DNA from: Gambelia wislizenii
Lineage: Eukaryota; Chordata; Lepidosauria; Squamata; Crotaphytidae
DNA: 64,000 bases
Assembly (NCBI GenBank): GCA_030847615.1
Contig: JAUMIR010000001.1
Location: forward strand, 260,027,187 to 260,091,186
Direction of reading: 5' to 3'
Part shown: piece after piece, positions 35,931 through 47,949 of the stretch
How the letters are laid out: each line of letters opens with the position of its first letter
Numbering within the stretch: the stretch's first letter is position 1
Notes under the pieces: generated by a model
What the model was told of the DNA's origin: nothing
The model's input: only the letters and a program-made list of their open reading frames with translations
Database searches by the model: none
Program-made: the position numbers and the translations under genes

Positions 35931-37043
35931 TCTGGCCTGGAGACTCAATTGAATACCCAGTAGTTCTAAAGTTCCTTTCCTTCTGCCCTGTTTTTCTGGC
36001 AATTGTAATCTCAAATATTCCACGATCATCAGGTTGAAAACTCTGGAATTAAAAAAATATATAGAAGCATTGGAACTGCCAGTTTGGGAAATAAAAAAAA
36101 GTAAAATGTGAGGTGAACCTAGGCACTTGGTATCCCTGTTGGAATATAAAAAGAAGCTGTATTTTGAACTTGAAACATAAGAGATGAGAGCCAAAGCTGA
36201 AATGCCAATGGTTGAAGTAACTTTAGTCAACTCTCTCCAGTTTAAGGAAAGCAGGTGGTGGTTGCATTGCATTTTGATTTCACATGGAAAAATATTTTGT
36301 TGTTGTTGTTGCTTCTGGTGTTTTTTGTTTGTTTGTTTTCCTTTCTGTTTATGTTTTTGATCACTTTGGGGTATAAAACAATTTAGCTGAAATTCTGCAG
36401 GTGGGAGACAGAGAAATTCTGACACAGACATCAAATTAGTAATGAAGACCAAACTGCATGCCACATCAAAGATTTCAAAAACTTCAAGGGTTGCTTTAGA
36501 AATTAATTTCCTTTCAAGTAATGAATGTTGCTGTAAGGGTAGTATTGTTCTGTCATACACTGCAATCACATGAGAAGCTTGAAAAAGTACAGACGCTCCT
36601 TGTGATGTTGAATCATGGAACTATAGGAGCAGAAAGTGGGGGGAAATGTGGCCCAGATGTAAAAGTTGGTATCAACACCCACATAGCCATCCTTCTCAGG
36701 GCCAAACTACATGTGCCTTCCCAACATGTCTCTAGGCTCCCACTACTAAATACTGAAAGAAACGGGACATGTGATTATAGAAGCATTGTGATTGAAGTGC
36801 TAGTATTTCTGAAAAAAGACGTGAAAAATAAAACCATCAAGTATGCATAATATTTGCATAGTTCTGACTTTTAATACAGCTCTCTCCCTCACAAATTTCT
36901 GGCGTGGACCATTTGATTCCCTCTAGTGTGCAGAGTAGAGAACTTTAAGCCTTCTTCCTGGGCTGTGATCCTGATATATATTGGGCTCTCTATGCCTGTC
37001 ATTTTGTATTGCAAAAAACGGAGAGAGGGATTACTTTGCAATA
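35931..37043. other. Intronic sequence with no recognised gene
   Basis: AT-rich intron with a short TTG/TTTG simple repeat near 36298-36340. The longest minus-strand frame here (about 227 codons, running through the DIRS tail) contains no motif and crosses two unrelated sequences. Confidence 0.55.
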
Positions 37044-37272
37044 TAGTCAGCCCTCCGTATCCATGGATTCTTTATCCACAGATTCAACTAACCACAGCTT
37101 CAAAATACCCCCCCCCAATTCAAAAAACCAAACCCTGCTGTTCACCATTTTATACATGTGATGCCATTTTACAGTACCATTGTATATAATGGGACTTGAG
37201 CATCCATGGATTTTCGTATCCATGGGGGGGGTGTCTTGGAACCAAACCCCAGTGGATCCTGGAGGTTCACTG
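37044..37272 (-). mobile_element. TA-type MITE, CAGTCAGCCCTCCGTATCC subfamily
   Basis: Left end TAGTCAGCCCTCCGTATCCA after TA (37042-37043), right end TGGAGGTTCACTG before TA (37273-37274). Contains CCATGGATTTTCGTATCCAT and ATTGTATATAATGGGACTTG, like the other members in opposite orientation. Confidence 0.8.
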
Positions 37273-39639
37273 TACAAACTGAAATTACTACCCCTATCTA
37301 AATCAGGAGCAGAGTATGAACAGAAGATTTAAAGACCTTTACTCTTATGCTAGAACCCTGAACTGGGGTGGAGCTATGTTGGCCATTTGTGAATAAAATA
37401 AACACAGAATGATAGAAATAAGCAGGTAAGAACACATGTAGTTTCATACATATGTTAAGCAAAATTGTGCATACTGAATTGCTTCTCCCTTTCATTCAGA
37501 AGTACTGTACTAGTCCTTCACTCACAAGATCTTTGTCACCACTTACCCTGGTCTTCTTAGCATTTAGTTGTGAGCACTTAGGAGGAGAGTTGGAAGGTGG
37601 GGATAAACACAGCCACACTTGTTTAAAGTGCTGCTTTCCCTCCATGAAATGGGGTTGCAAATCTTAAGCTCTGGTCTCCAGAAGATACTGTACTTACCTA
37701 AAATGATTGTGAGCTCTAACTCCCAAATTAATTAAGGCATAGATGGCCAGTGAACAAACACTACAAGTGTCATTGGCAGCAAAACAGTAGGCAAAACTCC
37801 TAGACTTGGAGCATGAAGGGCCATAGTCTTGGCTGTGGTGTAGAATGAGGTCTACACACCAGCTGCCTTCTCCTGTGTAAACTCATAAACTCATAGAGTT
37901 AAAAGTTTGAGTTTAAAGAGGTGCATATGTGCTCTAGGGTACACTAGAATGGTATTACCCATTTCATCCTAAAACCTGGAATTCATATTATGCAAATATA
38001 GATTTGAACAATGAATACTAGTTGTCACTGTTGTTTTATTTTTTTAAAAATAAACAATCTGTGGCTTTCCTTACAAAACACAGTCAAAAGCCAGCTTTGC
38101 AGGTCATTCTAAATCCTAATTTAGGAACCTGGAGACTCTAAACCCTTAGGTGATGCTGGCAGGGATTGACAGATGTTGTAGTCCAATAATATTTGGAAGA
38201 CCAGAGGTTTTTTGCCCTGCTCTAAATGAGTTTCCACAGGCCCATCTATCAATATTCACACTGAATGAAACTAGTTCCTTGGATACTGTTGCCCAAGTCA
38301 ACAGCTCTGTTTAAACTGAGCTTTTAAAAAGACGTACTGCTAGGCAAAATGGGATTCAAGAGAGACAGTTCAAATATGACATGTCATCGTTAAGAAGGGC
38401 TAATTTCAATGACACACTACAGATTTCTGTTTTGAAATCCAATCCTCAAATCATTTCCTTAAGCCATAAATTTCACACTAGGAATGAAATTCAATTAATC
38501 CTGTTTGGTCTACTATTATTTTTCTTTTTTTAAAGATTGATTGCAGAGGTTCTTAATTCTCTTTGAAATTAAAGATGAATGTAAAAGTTTAAAGTCCTTG
38601 GACTGGAACCAGAGACAAGTTAAGCAGAACTTAGCTCTATTTATTGCAACCTCCTTTGAAAACAGAATCAAAAGTAAGGGTTTTAAACATGGATTTAAAT
38701 GCATGTTTCCATGCAGATTTTTCGAAATTTCAGATGAATGTGAACATGTGAATTAGTATATGCCAAAGCGACATGGACCAGAAGTAGACGTATCCATCCA
38801 TCACTAACTACATGGGTGTGTGAACATTTCCAGAAGAAAAAAGTGGGGGCTTGTTTAATGAAAGCTTTGCTGCTTTCGCACCATTTCCTCCTCAAACAGC
38901 ACTTCACTCTCAATTAGCTTCATTTGCTCTTAAACAGAATAAAAATGCTGAAAAAGAAAACAATCAGCACAAAAGCAGCAGTTAATCAGGTGTGTGACAA
39001 ACTCGCTGTGGATCACCAAAACCGCATACTGGAATGCAGACCCCTCCACACAAACACACCAAGGTTGGAAAGGGGGAAAAATGCAACTTTTCACAGATGG
39101 AAGAACACACCAATGAAAAGCAGCCTTTGTCTGAGGATTTATCAGATACACTAAATACGGTGTCATAACGACACCACATAAATGTGAAAGGGCACGCATA
39201 TAGACAACGTTGCCTTTTCGCGTTTATGTCCTGGCCAAAACCCATCCTATTTTATTGACGGTTGAAGCCGTCAATAGATCCCTGGTGGTGCTTTAGTGCC
39301 GGCATTGCCAGCATATGAAACCTTGTGCCATTTAACTCACGTAAATGGAGCGTCAATAGCCAGTCTGGCCAGAACACTTCTGGGTGAGATTGTGACATCC
39401 AGGTAGGTGATGCACTTTTTATCACCCTCCCCAGTTTACTTGGGACTTTATTAGTGTGTTTAGGTGCTTTGTGTAACTTTAACATTCTTATTTTTGTTTT
39501 TATTTTTGAATTTCCCCATATCAGCATCTTCTTGCTAGAATCTGCGGGATTTCGATTGAGGAAGTGAATGGAGTTCTGTTCACTTCCTCTTCATTGCCGG
39601 GGAAGCCTTTGCCGGGAGAGAAGGTAAATGTGTGTGGGG

Positions 39640-39689
39640 GCATTCTTTTGCTGGCATAAAAAATGATTTCTTTATGCCAGCAAAAGAAT
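39640..39689. repeat. Perfect 20-bp stem hairpin
   Basis: CATTCTTTTGCTGGCATAAA (39640-39659) is exactly reverse-complementary to TTTATGCCAGCAAAAGAATG (39670-39689), with a loop of about 10 bases. It lies in a region with other short palindromes (TTGACGG/CCGTCAA at 39256-39275, GAAGTGAA/TTCACTTC at 39561-39588), perhaps the remains of a foldback element. Confidence 0.8.
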
Positions 39690-39997
39690 GTTTTAAGGGG
39701 CTCGTCTGATAAAGTCCTGAGTATCTATGTCATTCTACAGCACTGAATATAAGTGAATTCCCCCTATTAAATGTGTTAACACTGGGCAAGCAAATTCATA
39801 CTGCAGTGGTTGCATATAGTCTGAGCAGGGAGGATACCTGCCTCATCATCCTCCACTGGACCACAGGCCAACTTTGCCTAATACTTAGCTTTAGTTCATC
39901 ATCCTATTGTATGGAGAGGATAGGAAGTACTCTCTGCAGAACAGAGATGTGACAAGAAAAGGAGTAACAATCTATCCAGAAATGCTATGTTCCCATT

Positions 39998-40041
39998 GGA
40001 CAGTGAGGCTTCTATGTATGGACAGTGAGGCTTCTATGTAT
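39998..40041. repeat. 22-bp perfect tandem duplication
   Basis: ACAGTGAGGCTTCTATGTAT followed by GG and then the same 20 bases again. Too short to be a transposon; a replication slippage event is the simplest reading. Confidence 0.9.
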
Positions 40042-40141
40042 GCATAGGTCTCTGTTGAATATCCTCAGCAAAGAGTAGTGTGACATTTCATGCAGATATT
40101 ACCTTTCACACTTTTTGCCCAGAGAATAGGAAGAGTGCCAT

Positions 40142-42065
40142 GAGGGCCAGTTTAAGGAATTTTGGGGGCCCCTGCAACATTTTATTTTGGGGGGTCCATA
40201 TGCTTATCTCAGGTCAATGTAACCTAACCTATTCACAGTATAGGATAGTCAGATTATTACATAATTTGTCACTAATAATTTAGTTTAAAAAACTGTATTA
40301 TAGGCACTGATGTAATATTAGTGTAGATTTCCTCAGCCAAACAGAGTGCAAACATATTACAAAACTCTCTAATGCAACACTCTCCTAATATTTAAAGTAG
40401 ATCACTTCTATTAAATGAATCTCAAAAGACTAGCCCATTCATACTCAATCAAAATTACAAAACACTAGTTTCAGCATGCAGAATTTGAAGTCAGGAAAAG
40501 AAAGAGCTGAGTTAGTATATTTTAATGCATTTTATCTTTTCTTACTATTACAATTTTATGTTGTAAATTTTGAAATACAAAGTATAGCCTGAATTATTCT
40601 TTTAAAATTATTTAAGCAGTTTACATAAAATTTCTATCAAATAATTTAAAATTACAACATTTATAAAATAGACTTTTCTTTTCTAGCTTCTTTGAATTAA
40701 AAAAAATTACTCACTTAAATCTTAACTTTTGAGAAGTAGACATCTTCACTAACTTCTCAATGTCTAAGGAGCGTGCTATCTGCCTTTCCACAGCCATTAC
40801 AGAAAGACCTCTTAGTCCAGGTCCTCCCTGGCTCTTGTCTGGCCAGTTTGAATGTTCCTCTCCCTTTCCCAGCTCTCCTTGCAATATACTTGTGTAGGAA
40901 TTCTTCTTTTGTCTTTTAGTTTCTGGCATTATCACACTATACTGTTGTAGCACTATTATTCCACTTTACCTGCTAAGGCTGCTTCCTGTGTAATCCTGGA
41001 ATTTGCAGTTTAGGGAGGGGCATTTAGCATTGTCAGCCAGAGAGCTCTTAGGCCTTATTAAACTACAAACTCCAGAATCCCACAGGAGGCAGCCACAGCA
41101 GTTAAAGTGGAATAATAACACTATAACAGTGTTGTGTGATAAGATTATGAAGTCCTTCAGGAACCTGCCAGCTGCTTTGGTGAGTTAATTAGGTTTTAGT
41201 TAGCTAATTTGATACTTCATTTTATCTGAAAAGCAATTGACCATTTTTGAATATTTCTCTGCTTGGTTCTTGAACAAATATATGCAGTTGGAAACTGACG
41301 ATGATTTAATTCTCTTGTCTAACTTGAAGGTTGGCCTTATTCACCCCACCTAGACCACTTGGCAAACCCACTGACCTAGTATTAAATATGTTTAAAGGAA
41401 ACTTAAGATGGGGAGTCCTCTTCTTCTTCATAAGTGAAAAGGCCTAGATCCTCACATTTCTAGGTTAAGAGTTTTAAAATAACAACTAGTAAGCCCTTGT
41501 GGAGCTCACTAGTGGAGCACACAACTCCATTAGCGTCTCCTCCGTCCTCTCAGGGGCCACCGCCAAGAGGTCTTCCCTTCCCATTGGCATTGAACTTCTC
41601 TCTTCGCTCCCTCAGGTGGCCCTCCAGCCTCCTCTGCCTCAGCTTTTCCACCTGCCAGGCACTCTTGTCCCTCTCTGCCCCTTTCACAGTTTTCCCGCCT
41701 GTTCCCTCAGGTGATCCGTTCGCTCCAGAAGAAACAGGTCCCCCAGATCTTGTGCATCTGTCTTGGTCTCCACCCCTTCGGGAAACTCAACCTCGCCTGG
41801 CACTTTTCCTTTCCTCTCCCTTTTCAAAGCACAACCTTTGTTCTCCCTGGACAAGAAGGCATCAGAGGGAGGGGGAGAGGCGAAGGTGCCTCCCTGCCCT
41901 GCTGCTGCCCCTCCCACGGTGGCTGCCCCCTTCTGCGGCCAGTCAGTGCCCAATGCAGCAAGGGTCAGAAGCCTTCCTACTAATAATGTTTTTGCAGGAG
42001 GAGGGTTATGATGCCCCCCCAATGATGGGGCCCCCTGCAGCTGCAGGACCCTTAAGCTGGCCCTG
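40142..42065. mobile_element. Long hAT-type nonautonomous element with 8-bp duplication
   Basis: Left end GAGGGCCAGTTTAAGGAATT, right end CTTAAGCTGGCCCTG. Flanks AGTGCCAT (40134-40141) and AGTGCTAT (42066-42073) match at seven of eight bases. The outer 117 bp and the last ~90 bp are the same as the compact copy at 49375-49602, but here 1.7 kb of extra sequence lies between them. It includes a palindromic MITE at 40930-41135 and a GC-rich block at 41500-41980. No transposase motif was seen in the open frames of that block. Confidence 0.85.
40930..41135. mobile_element. Palindromic MITE nested in the hAT element
   Basis: TCACACTATACTG...TTATTCCACTTTA on the left is inverted against TAAAGTGGAATAATAACACT on the right. 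GCTGCTTCCTGTGTAATCC and AATCCCACAGGAGGCAGC form inner arms. This resembles the palindrome at 28848-29070 in design and in the AAACTACAAACTCC core. Confidence 0.65.
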
Positions 42066-42973
42066 AGTGCTATTTCCTGACACCTCTGATGGCATTAGTG
42101 TTAGAATAGAAAATCAGCTGTCTTTTTAGCAGATGACACTGTGACTGTGTGGGCTCACTGCAGTGATAATCAAAACATATGGTATTTGGCAGCTTTATTT
42201 CTTTCCCTTTCCCTTCACATTGTTTCCTGAGTAACACAATCAAAGTCTGTACATCTAGCACATTCACTCTTTGCATTCAGACTGTGTTTGGATTCTTTGT
42301 TAGAGGTATATTTCAGGACAGATGTAATTTTTTCTGGGTGGGGGGATTTTTTAGTAGGAAGCTAACAGGAATCTTTGAATTTTTCTAATCTTGGCATGTT
42401 GGATCTTGCCACACACGACACTGTGGTGCCTGAAGCAGAGGGCAACACAGTGCTGTCTTCCCATTCCACATGCAGAAGGCGACGTGACATCCAGATGAAT
42501 CTTACTTCAATCCTGGAGATAGGATGGCAACCTTCATCATATCTGAGGGCAATCAAAGGATTTAGGGGATGAAGACAGGAGGTTTAGTGTCAAATGTAGC
42601 TCTGTCTTCCAACAGAAGGGAAAGTCCAGGGTGAACAGCCAGGGAACAGCCATTACTGGCCCCCTGCATTCATCAGTAGAGGTGGCTGCCTCACTCCGCC
42701 TAAAACAGCAGAGCCAGCCATGTTTTTGGATGTTCTGACACATCTAGGGGAGTGGCATTTTTTTGGGGGGGGGGAAGGGGGACTGACAAGTGATTTACCT
42801 TATTTGACTATTATTTGGAACTGGATGCACATGAAGGCATAGATGGAGAAACCAAACTTGACAGAGAGAGGTCAATGAAAGAAATCCTTGTACAGTAAGA
42901 CGTGAAAGGCACTAGCGGCCTAACTTTTTGATGAACGTGCCACAAATTTATGCACACGTGCACCACAAATTAA

Positions 42974-43050
42974 GTCTCAGTGATCTCTAGGAGATCTCTA
43001 GGAGATCTCTAGGAGATCTCTAGGAGATCACTCAGTGATCTCTAGGAGAA
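42974..43050. repeat. 11-bp minisatellite next to the LINE fragment
   Basis: GATCTCTAGGA is repeated about five times, with CTCAGTGATCTC at both ends, the first stretch followed by an inverted GAGATCACTCAG. A (CT)n run at 43062-43080 follows and joins the LINE 3' end. Confidence 0.9.
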
Positions 43051-43078
43051 AACGGTAAATACTCTCTCTCTCTCTCTC

Positions 43079-43388
43079 TCTGGCTTTTCTTCGCAAACGA
43101 AGATTCAGGAAGGACTCATCCCGCACTTTCTGCTAGCACGCTGATGACTAAAAAGCCCAATCCAAGATACACAAGTCCGGTTGCAGAAAGCACAGCAGAA
43201 GGTTTCCTTGGGTGATGTTTCCGGGTTGTGATTCTTTCTGCGTTGTCGTTTTTCTTCAAGACTTGTTCGGCGTGAGCTCTCAAATAAGGCTGCAGCATTG
43301 TGGATAGTGTGTTCCATCAGCGCTGTTTACACACAATCCTAAATATACACTGGACTGACTATGTGACGAATGTTGCTGTCCTTGAGCT
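43079..43388 (-). mobile_element. LINE 3' end fragment with 5' inversion
   Basis: 43081-43311 is the 3' end of the same LINE family as 19766-26420, minus strand, including the C2H2 finger coding region. The adjacent 43317-43388 is the same family in the opposite orientation: it is the reverse complement of about 20242-20313. The missing middle (about 230 bases) and the orientation switch are the signature of twin-primed LINE integration. The fragment is dead on arrival. Confidence 0.85.
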
Positions 43389-44637
43389 AGCAAGGGGGTA
43401 AATACAGGAATGTTAGATTTACTGTATAGGTAGTAAATATCATAATGTATGTGTTACTGCTAACCTAGCTTTTAAATTCCCAGTACTTTTTTTGTTGTTT
43501 ATGAACGGTAAGAACAACTGATTAACTGTGATGTCCATAGGTTCAGCTACAACTGCTGCTTGAATCAGACTGAAATCAGCTCTAAAAATTAATTGCTTTT
43601 CTGACCCATGAAAAGATCCTGCTGATCATTGGCATGTTAGAGATAAAAGTACAATGTGAAACATTTTCATCCAATATAGAAGACACTGCAGATTGATAAA
43701 TGAAGATTTGTTTTAGTGATATCTTTTAAAAAGTTAATTAAGATGATGAATTGATCTCTCCAGAGCTCTCTACTGTTACATGATCAATGCCTATTAATTG
43801 TTCCATGCAGAGTCATTTCCCATTATTTCTTTTCCCAGTTGGTTTATTTAGTCATGAAGCTCTGCTGGAAATGAACAGTTGGTAAAGAAGCTTTATGCAT
43901 ATTTTTTCTCTTGCTTCAAAAGATGGATCCTTATTAAGAAGGATATTTGAAATGAAATTGAGGGGAAGCTGCAATTGTTACATTAAAAATAGCATATGGA
44001 CTAGTCATAGTAACCTGACTTCCATTTACCTTTGAGCTGTAAATAATGATGTAAAGTTCATTTATACTTAATTCGTAAATTACTAAAAAATACACCAAAG
44101 ATGTTAACAGTGTTTTAATTATGATTGGTTATACACTTCCAGACTGGACTTCTACAATGATAGTCTTGTAGACTCCAGATTGTAGTGCATCTTCAAGTAT
44201 GCATTACCCATTGTATGACTAATGTGCTGAATAATGCCAGCACTGCACCTCGACATACATATTGAGAGTGCATCAGCTGTAGTCATGACAATGGTGTGTG
44301 ACAAATTATGTCTTAGGACTTTATCACATAATGGTGGTAAATTGAAATGAAAGCTGGGTAATAGCATCCTTGGCTGGTACTTATCACATGACATTGTGTC
44401 TGTCCTCTTGAGGCTTTGCCTTTACATTGTTGTTAGAGTGCACCTTTCAATTGATGGGAAAAACCTGTCACTGGCTCCCAACATTGCTGCTTTCCCACTA
44501 CAATAGGTAGTGCAATAGGTCCCTTCCGTTGCAGTTCCGATATTACAGCAATTATGTGGCATGAGTGGGTGTGATTCTGCTCCTCTCCCACCTCTCTCTT
44601 CTTCTCCCTATTCCCAAGTAGGATGAGGTTGTGTTTA

Positions 44638-45568
44638 CAGTCAGCCCTCCACAGAATTTGTATGTAGCTGCAGCTTAAATAGCTCTATCTCCTCATGCCC
44701 CCTCCTCCTCTTTGCCTCCTGTCCTACCAGCAGCAACACCCCTTCACTCTCTTTCACAGCTTGCCACCTCAATGTCTCAGCCAGATCTTAAATCCCTTCC
44801 CAGCCCATTGGCTTCAACTCCCCATTCCTCTGTGAACTACTAGGAAGACTAGGTGTCAGGCCCTGCTCTTCTGATTCTGAAGATGAGCTAGAGAAAGAGA
44901 GAGCTTCAGAGCAGGATTTGCAGCTGCGAGTAGAGGCAACAGCACCCAACCACACAGAGCTGCCCTCAGAGATAGCAGAAGGGGACGGAGCAGATAACCC
45001 AGACCTGGCAGAGAGGCCTGGCCCCTCAGACGGAGAGACCTCAGACTCAGTTATACCCACCTTTTGGGAATGCTGACATCAAAGGGAGGAAGAGTGGAAG
45101 TCCCTGCGTATTTATGAGAGATACCATCTTATCAGAGAACAGCTATGCAATCGCTGAGTCAGTATAAATCAAGGACAGCTGCTCTAGCAACTTGTCAGAG
45201 TTTATCTGACTGCATTGGTGGGAAACCTCTGCTCCTGATTTCTCATGTTGCCTTGCCTGGACTTTGGACTGTACCAGACCCCCTGCTTGTCATGACCCTG
45301 GACTATCGGATTCGTAAACTGAACTATTCTCTAGCTTTTGTGGACTTGTTCTGTTACCTAGATATTTTGTCCGACTATTGTAATTCTGTGTGACCGTGAG
45401 TTCTGGGCAGACTGCCATGCTAATAGCACCTCGCTTTGGCTGGTTTCCCGGACACTAGTGGGGAGTTGAAGTCAATGGGCTGGGAAGGAGTTTAAGATCT
45501 GGCTGAGACATTATGGTGGCAAGCTGCAAAAAGGAGTGAGGGTGGCAGTATGGTTAGGATAGGAGATT
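44638..45568. mobile_element. Foldback MITE with ~105-bp arms
   Basis: Starts CAGTCAGCCCTCCACAGAAT after TA (44636-44637). Arms at about 44718-44824 and 45459-45568 are inverted copies of one another (GCCAGATCTTAAATCCCTTC against GGAGTTTAAGATCTGGCTGA, and onward). The loop holds a solo LTR, so the native loop is only a few tens of bases. The right TIR was not found, and the end given is that of the arm. Confidence 0.7.
44854..45454 (+). mobile_element. Solo LTR of an LTR retrotransposon
   Basis: 601 bases from TGTCAGGCCC to CCCGGACA, with the TG...CA ends of LTRs. It is flanked by CTAGG (44849-44853) and CTAGT (45455-45459), a 4-5 bp target duplication. A TATAAA box is at 45163-45168. Internal retroviral or Gypsy coding sequence is absent, which indicates LTR-LTR recombination. 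I cannot name the family; orientation is assigned from the TATA box only. Confidence 0.7.
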
Positions 45569-46077
45569 AAAAAGCATGCATTCACTGGGTAGGGCATACA
45601 TGGGGAGAAAGGCAGGGTTAGCAAGGTGGTGTGGAAGAGCAAGTGTGAAACTATGGATCTCTGAAAAAGCATAATAATGTGAATGTAGAGAAGTGTGATA
45701 ATGATTGTTTTTAAACCAGTATGTTCCCATTTGCTTCAACAATGAGATTGCTGCAAGACAACAGGCTGGTGTGATAAAGTGCAGAGTGTAGCTTCTCCTC
45801 AAAACATGGCTTCTGTACTCTGCCAGCCCTCAGCTAGGTGGTTAACTTAGCATGGTAGAATCTCCCATCGCCAAATTTCAACTCTTGGACAGTTGCTATG
45901 ATCTATGATCTTACTATAGACATACAGTTATTATTTCTAAATTGAGGTCACTCTTGATACCACACTTCATTATGCTCTTTATTATAAAAATATACAACAC
46001 TACTCTACTCAGAGGTTAAAAGACAAAAGAGTAAGTCATAGCACAACAAAAATAAGCAGTATTAGAAAAATAACATA

Positions 46078-46312
46078 CAGTGGGCCCTCAGTATCCACTG
46101 GGGTTTGATTCCAGACCCCCCCCCCGTCCCCATGGATACCAAAATCCATGGATGATCAAGTCCCATTATATACAGTGGTGTACTAAAATGGCATCCCTTA
46201 TATAAAATGGCAAAATCAAGGTTTGCTTTTTCGATTTTTTGGGGGGAGAGGATATTTTTGAATGGTGGTTGAATTCATGGATGTAGAATCCATTGATAAG
46301 GAGAACCAACTG
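46078..46312. mobile_element. TA-type MITE, CAGTGGGCCC subfamily
   Basis: Left end CAGTGGGCCCTCAGTATCCA after TA (46076-46077), right end GATAAGGAGAACCAACTG before TA (46313-46314). Body with CCAAAATCCATGGATGATCA and CCCATTATATACAG is very close to 33389-33619. Confidence 0.8.
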
Positions 46313-46314
46313 TA

Positions 46315-47949
46315 TTTTCAAGTAAGTCTAACAGCTCTTCTTAGCAGATCTCCTAGCATGGTCCCTGTGGAGATTTCCAGTTAGGAAAATTCTAGTTTTG
46401 TCTGTTTTTGCACCTTTATGTAGGGTTTTGTTATCAAAAATTTCTATTTTCTGCAAGACTTTTCAGGTTGGGTTCCCTTTGTTTTATGCTCATCTCAGAA
46501 ATTATTATTACTTGTAATGCTTCTTTGTATCATTCAAAGCACGTTTTGGATATGTACAGCCCAGGTATTCCTTTGAACCTTGGTCAGTAGGACCTTGGCT
46601 TTGTGCCTTGTTTGGCAGGTGTCCACTTAGCTGATATGTGATAGTTTTGCTGACTGAAGGTTTTGCTAGTCCTGCTTTCTTATCTCTTCATGGTGTCTAT
46701 GTGAGCTTGTTCTAAGACTGATTTTTCTATATATTTTAATTTATGTCAGGGTCACCAACAAATGTTCATTCTAACTTAATATGTTTGGTTAACTATGGTC
46801 CTGTCTATATGGTCAAAATAATATGAACGTGATGTGAAAGATTGGTGATCCATTCAAACAATCATTCACACAAATATGTGTCATTCAGAAGGGGGGCAGC
46901 AAAATCCACCGCTAAGTCCATGTGCGTTGCATCTGGGGCTTCGTACAGCTTTTCTGAAAAGCTACGTATGACTTCCAAATGTGTGACCATTTGAACACTC
47001 ACATTCGCGCAGATACGAATAGGCAGTGCAATCTGATTGGTTGGATGAGCACAGGGGGGCAGGCCTAGCAAAGAGGGAAAGTGGCTGTGGCTGCCATGTT
47101 GGATTTTTGGCTAAGCGAGGGTCTGGTAAGTTGAGCAAATGGCAATCTCATTTATTTATTTATTTATTTGTAAATACGAAGTGTGGCTTATGCACACCGT
47201 GGGAAACTTTTTTTTTAAATCGGTGGCAGCAGATTTAAAATCCCAAGTAAATGACTTGTGGCCACCATCTGGCTAGGGGGCCATGCGGAGTTTAGAGGGG
47301 CTCTTTTGGTTGTGTAGACAGGTCGCATCATTGTGGACGTCTGCCTTTCCGAACATGTTCTTATTGTCCCCCCCTTGTATAGACAAGACCTACATTATAT
47401 CTTGACATATGTTGGCAGCTTCCTGATCTAGCATGTGTCTTTAGGTTAACTGTAGGGCTGTCTCCCAGAGCTTCTTTGTAGAATAACTTTTATCTTCACT
47501 TTTAATTCCAGAATTAGTTATTAAAACATTTATGATATTGCTTTAATAACATTTTCATTTTGATATGTATCTCCCTAGCTTCTGAATAGTGAATCACCAA
47601 GCATTTTCAGCTGACTGCTCGTATAAAAAATTGTATTAGTTGAAAGAGGTGAGCTAGAAATCTTTCATTGGTCTTTCTCCCACCAATGATAATTTGGAGA
47701 ATATGAGATAGCAGTGGCAGTGGCATCTATCAGGGCCTTGGCATTTTCTTGAGTGTGGTACAAGTTGGCACCAGCTTTGCCCATTTTGTAATAGCTGAAT
47801 GTGCTCAGCAGTCTATAATACTGGAACCTGGATGGAAAAAAAGTATTTGCCACAATTTGTTTTCTGGACAAAAGTGAGCTTCTTAATACTCAAGAAACTC
47901 AGTCAGAAAGGATAACAGAGAATCAAGGATGTTCTGCAGTTTGCTTGAT
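46315..47949. other. Intronic sequence with no recognised gene
   Basis: Intron with a (TTTA)n run at 47150-47170. Weak inverted ends (CTGTCTATATGGTC near 46802 and TGTATAGACAAGAC near 47377) suggest an old hAT MITE, but no duplication was found. Confidence 0.45.

Noticed and set aside
35886..36569. 227-codon minus-strand frame as a candidate gene
   Set aside because: It crosses the DIRS tail and unique intron, has low-complexity Lys/Gln runs and no recognisable domain.
41497..42066. 189-codon frame in a GC-rich block, possible gene
   Set aside because: No motif; low-complexity Pro/Ser/Leu content; lies between hAT ends and is open in several frames at once.
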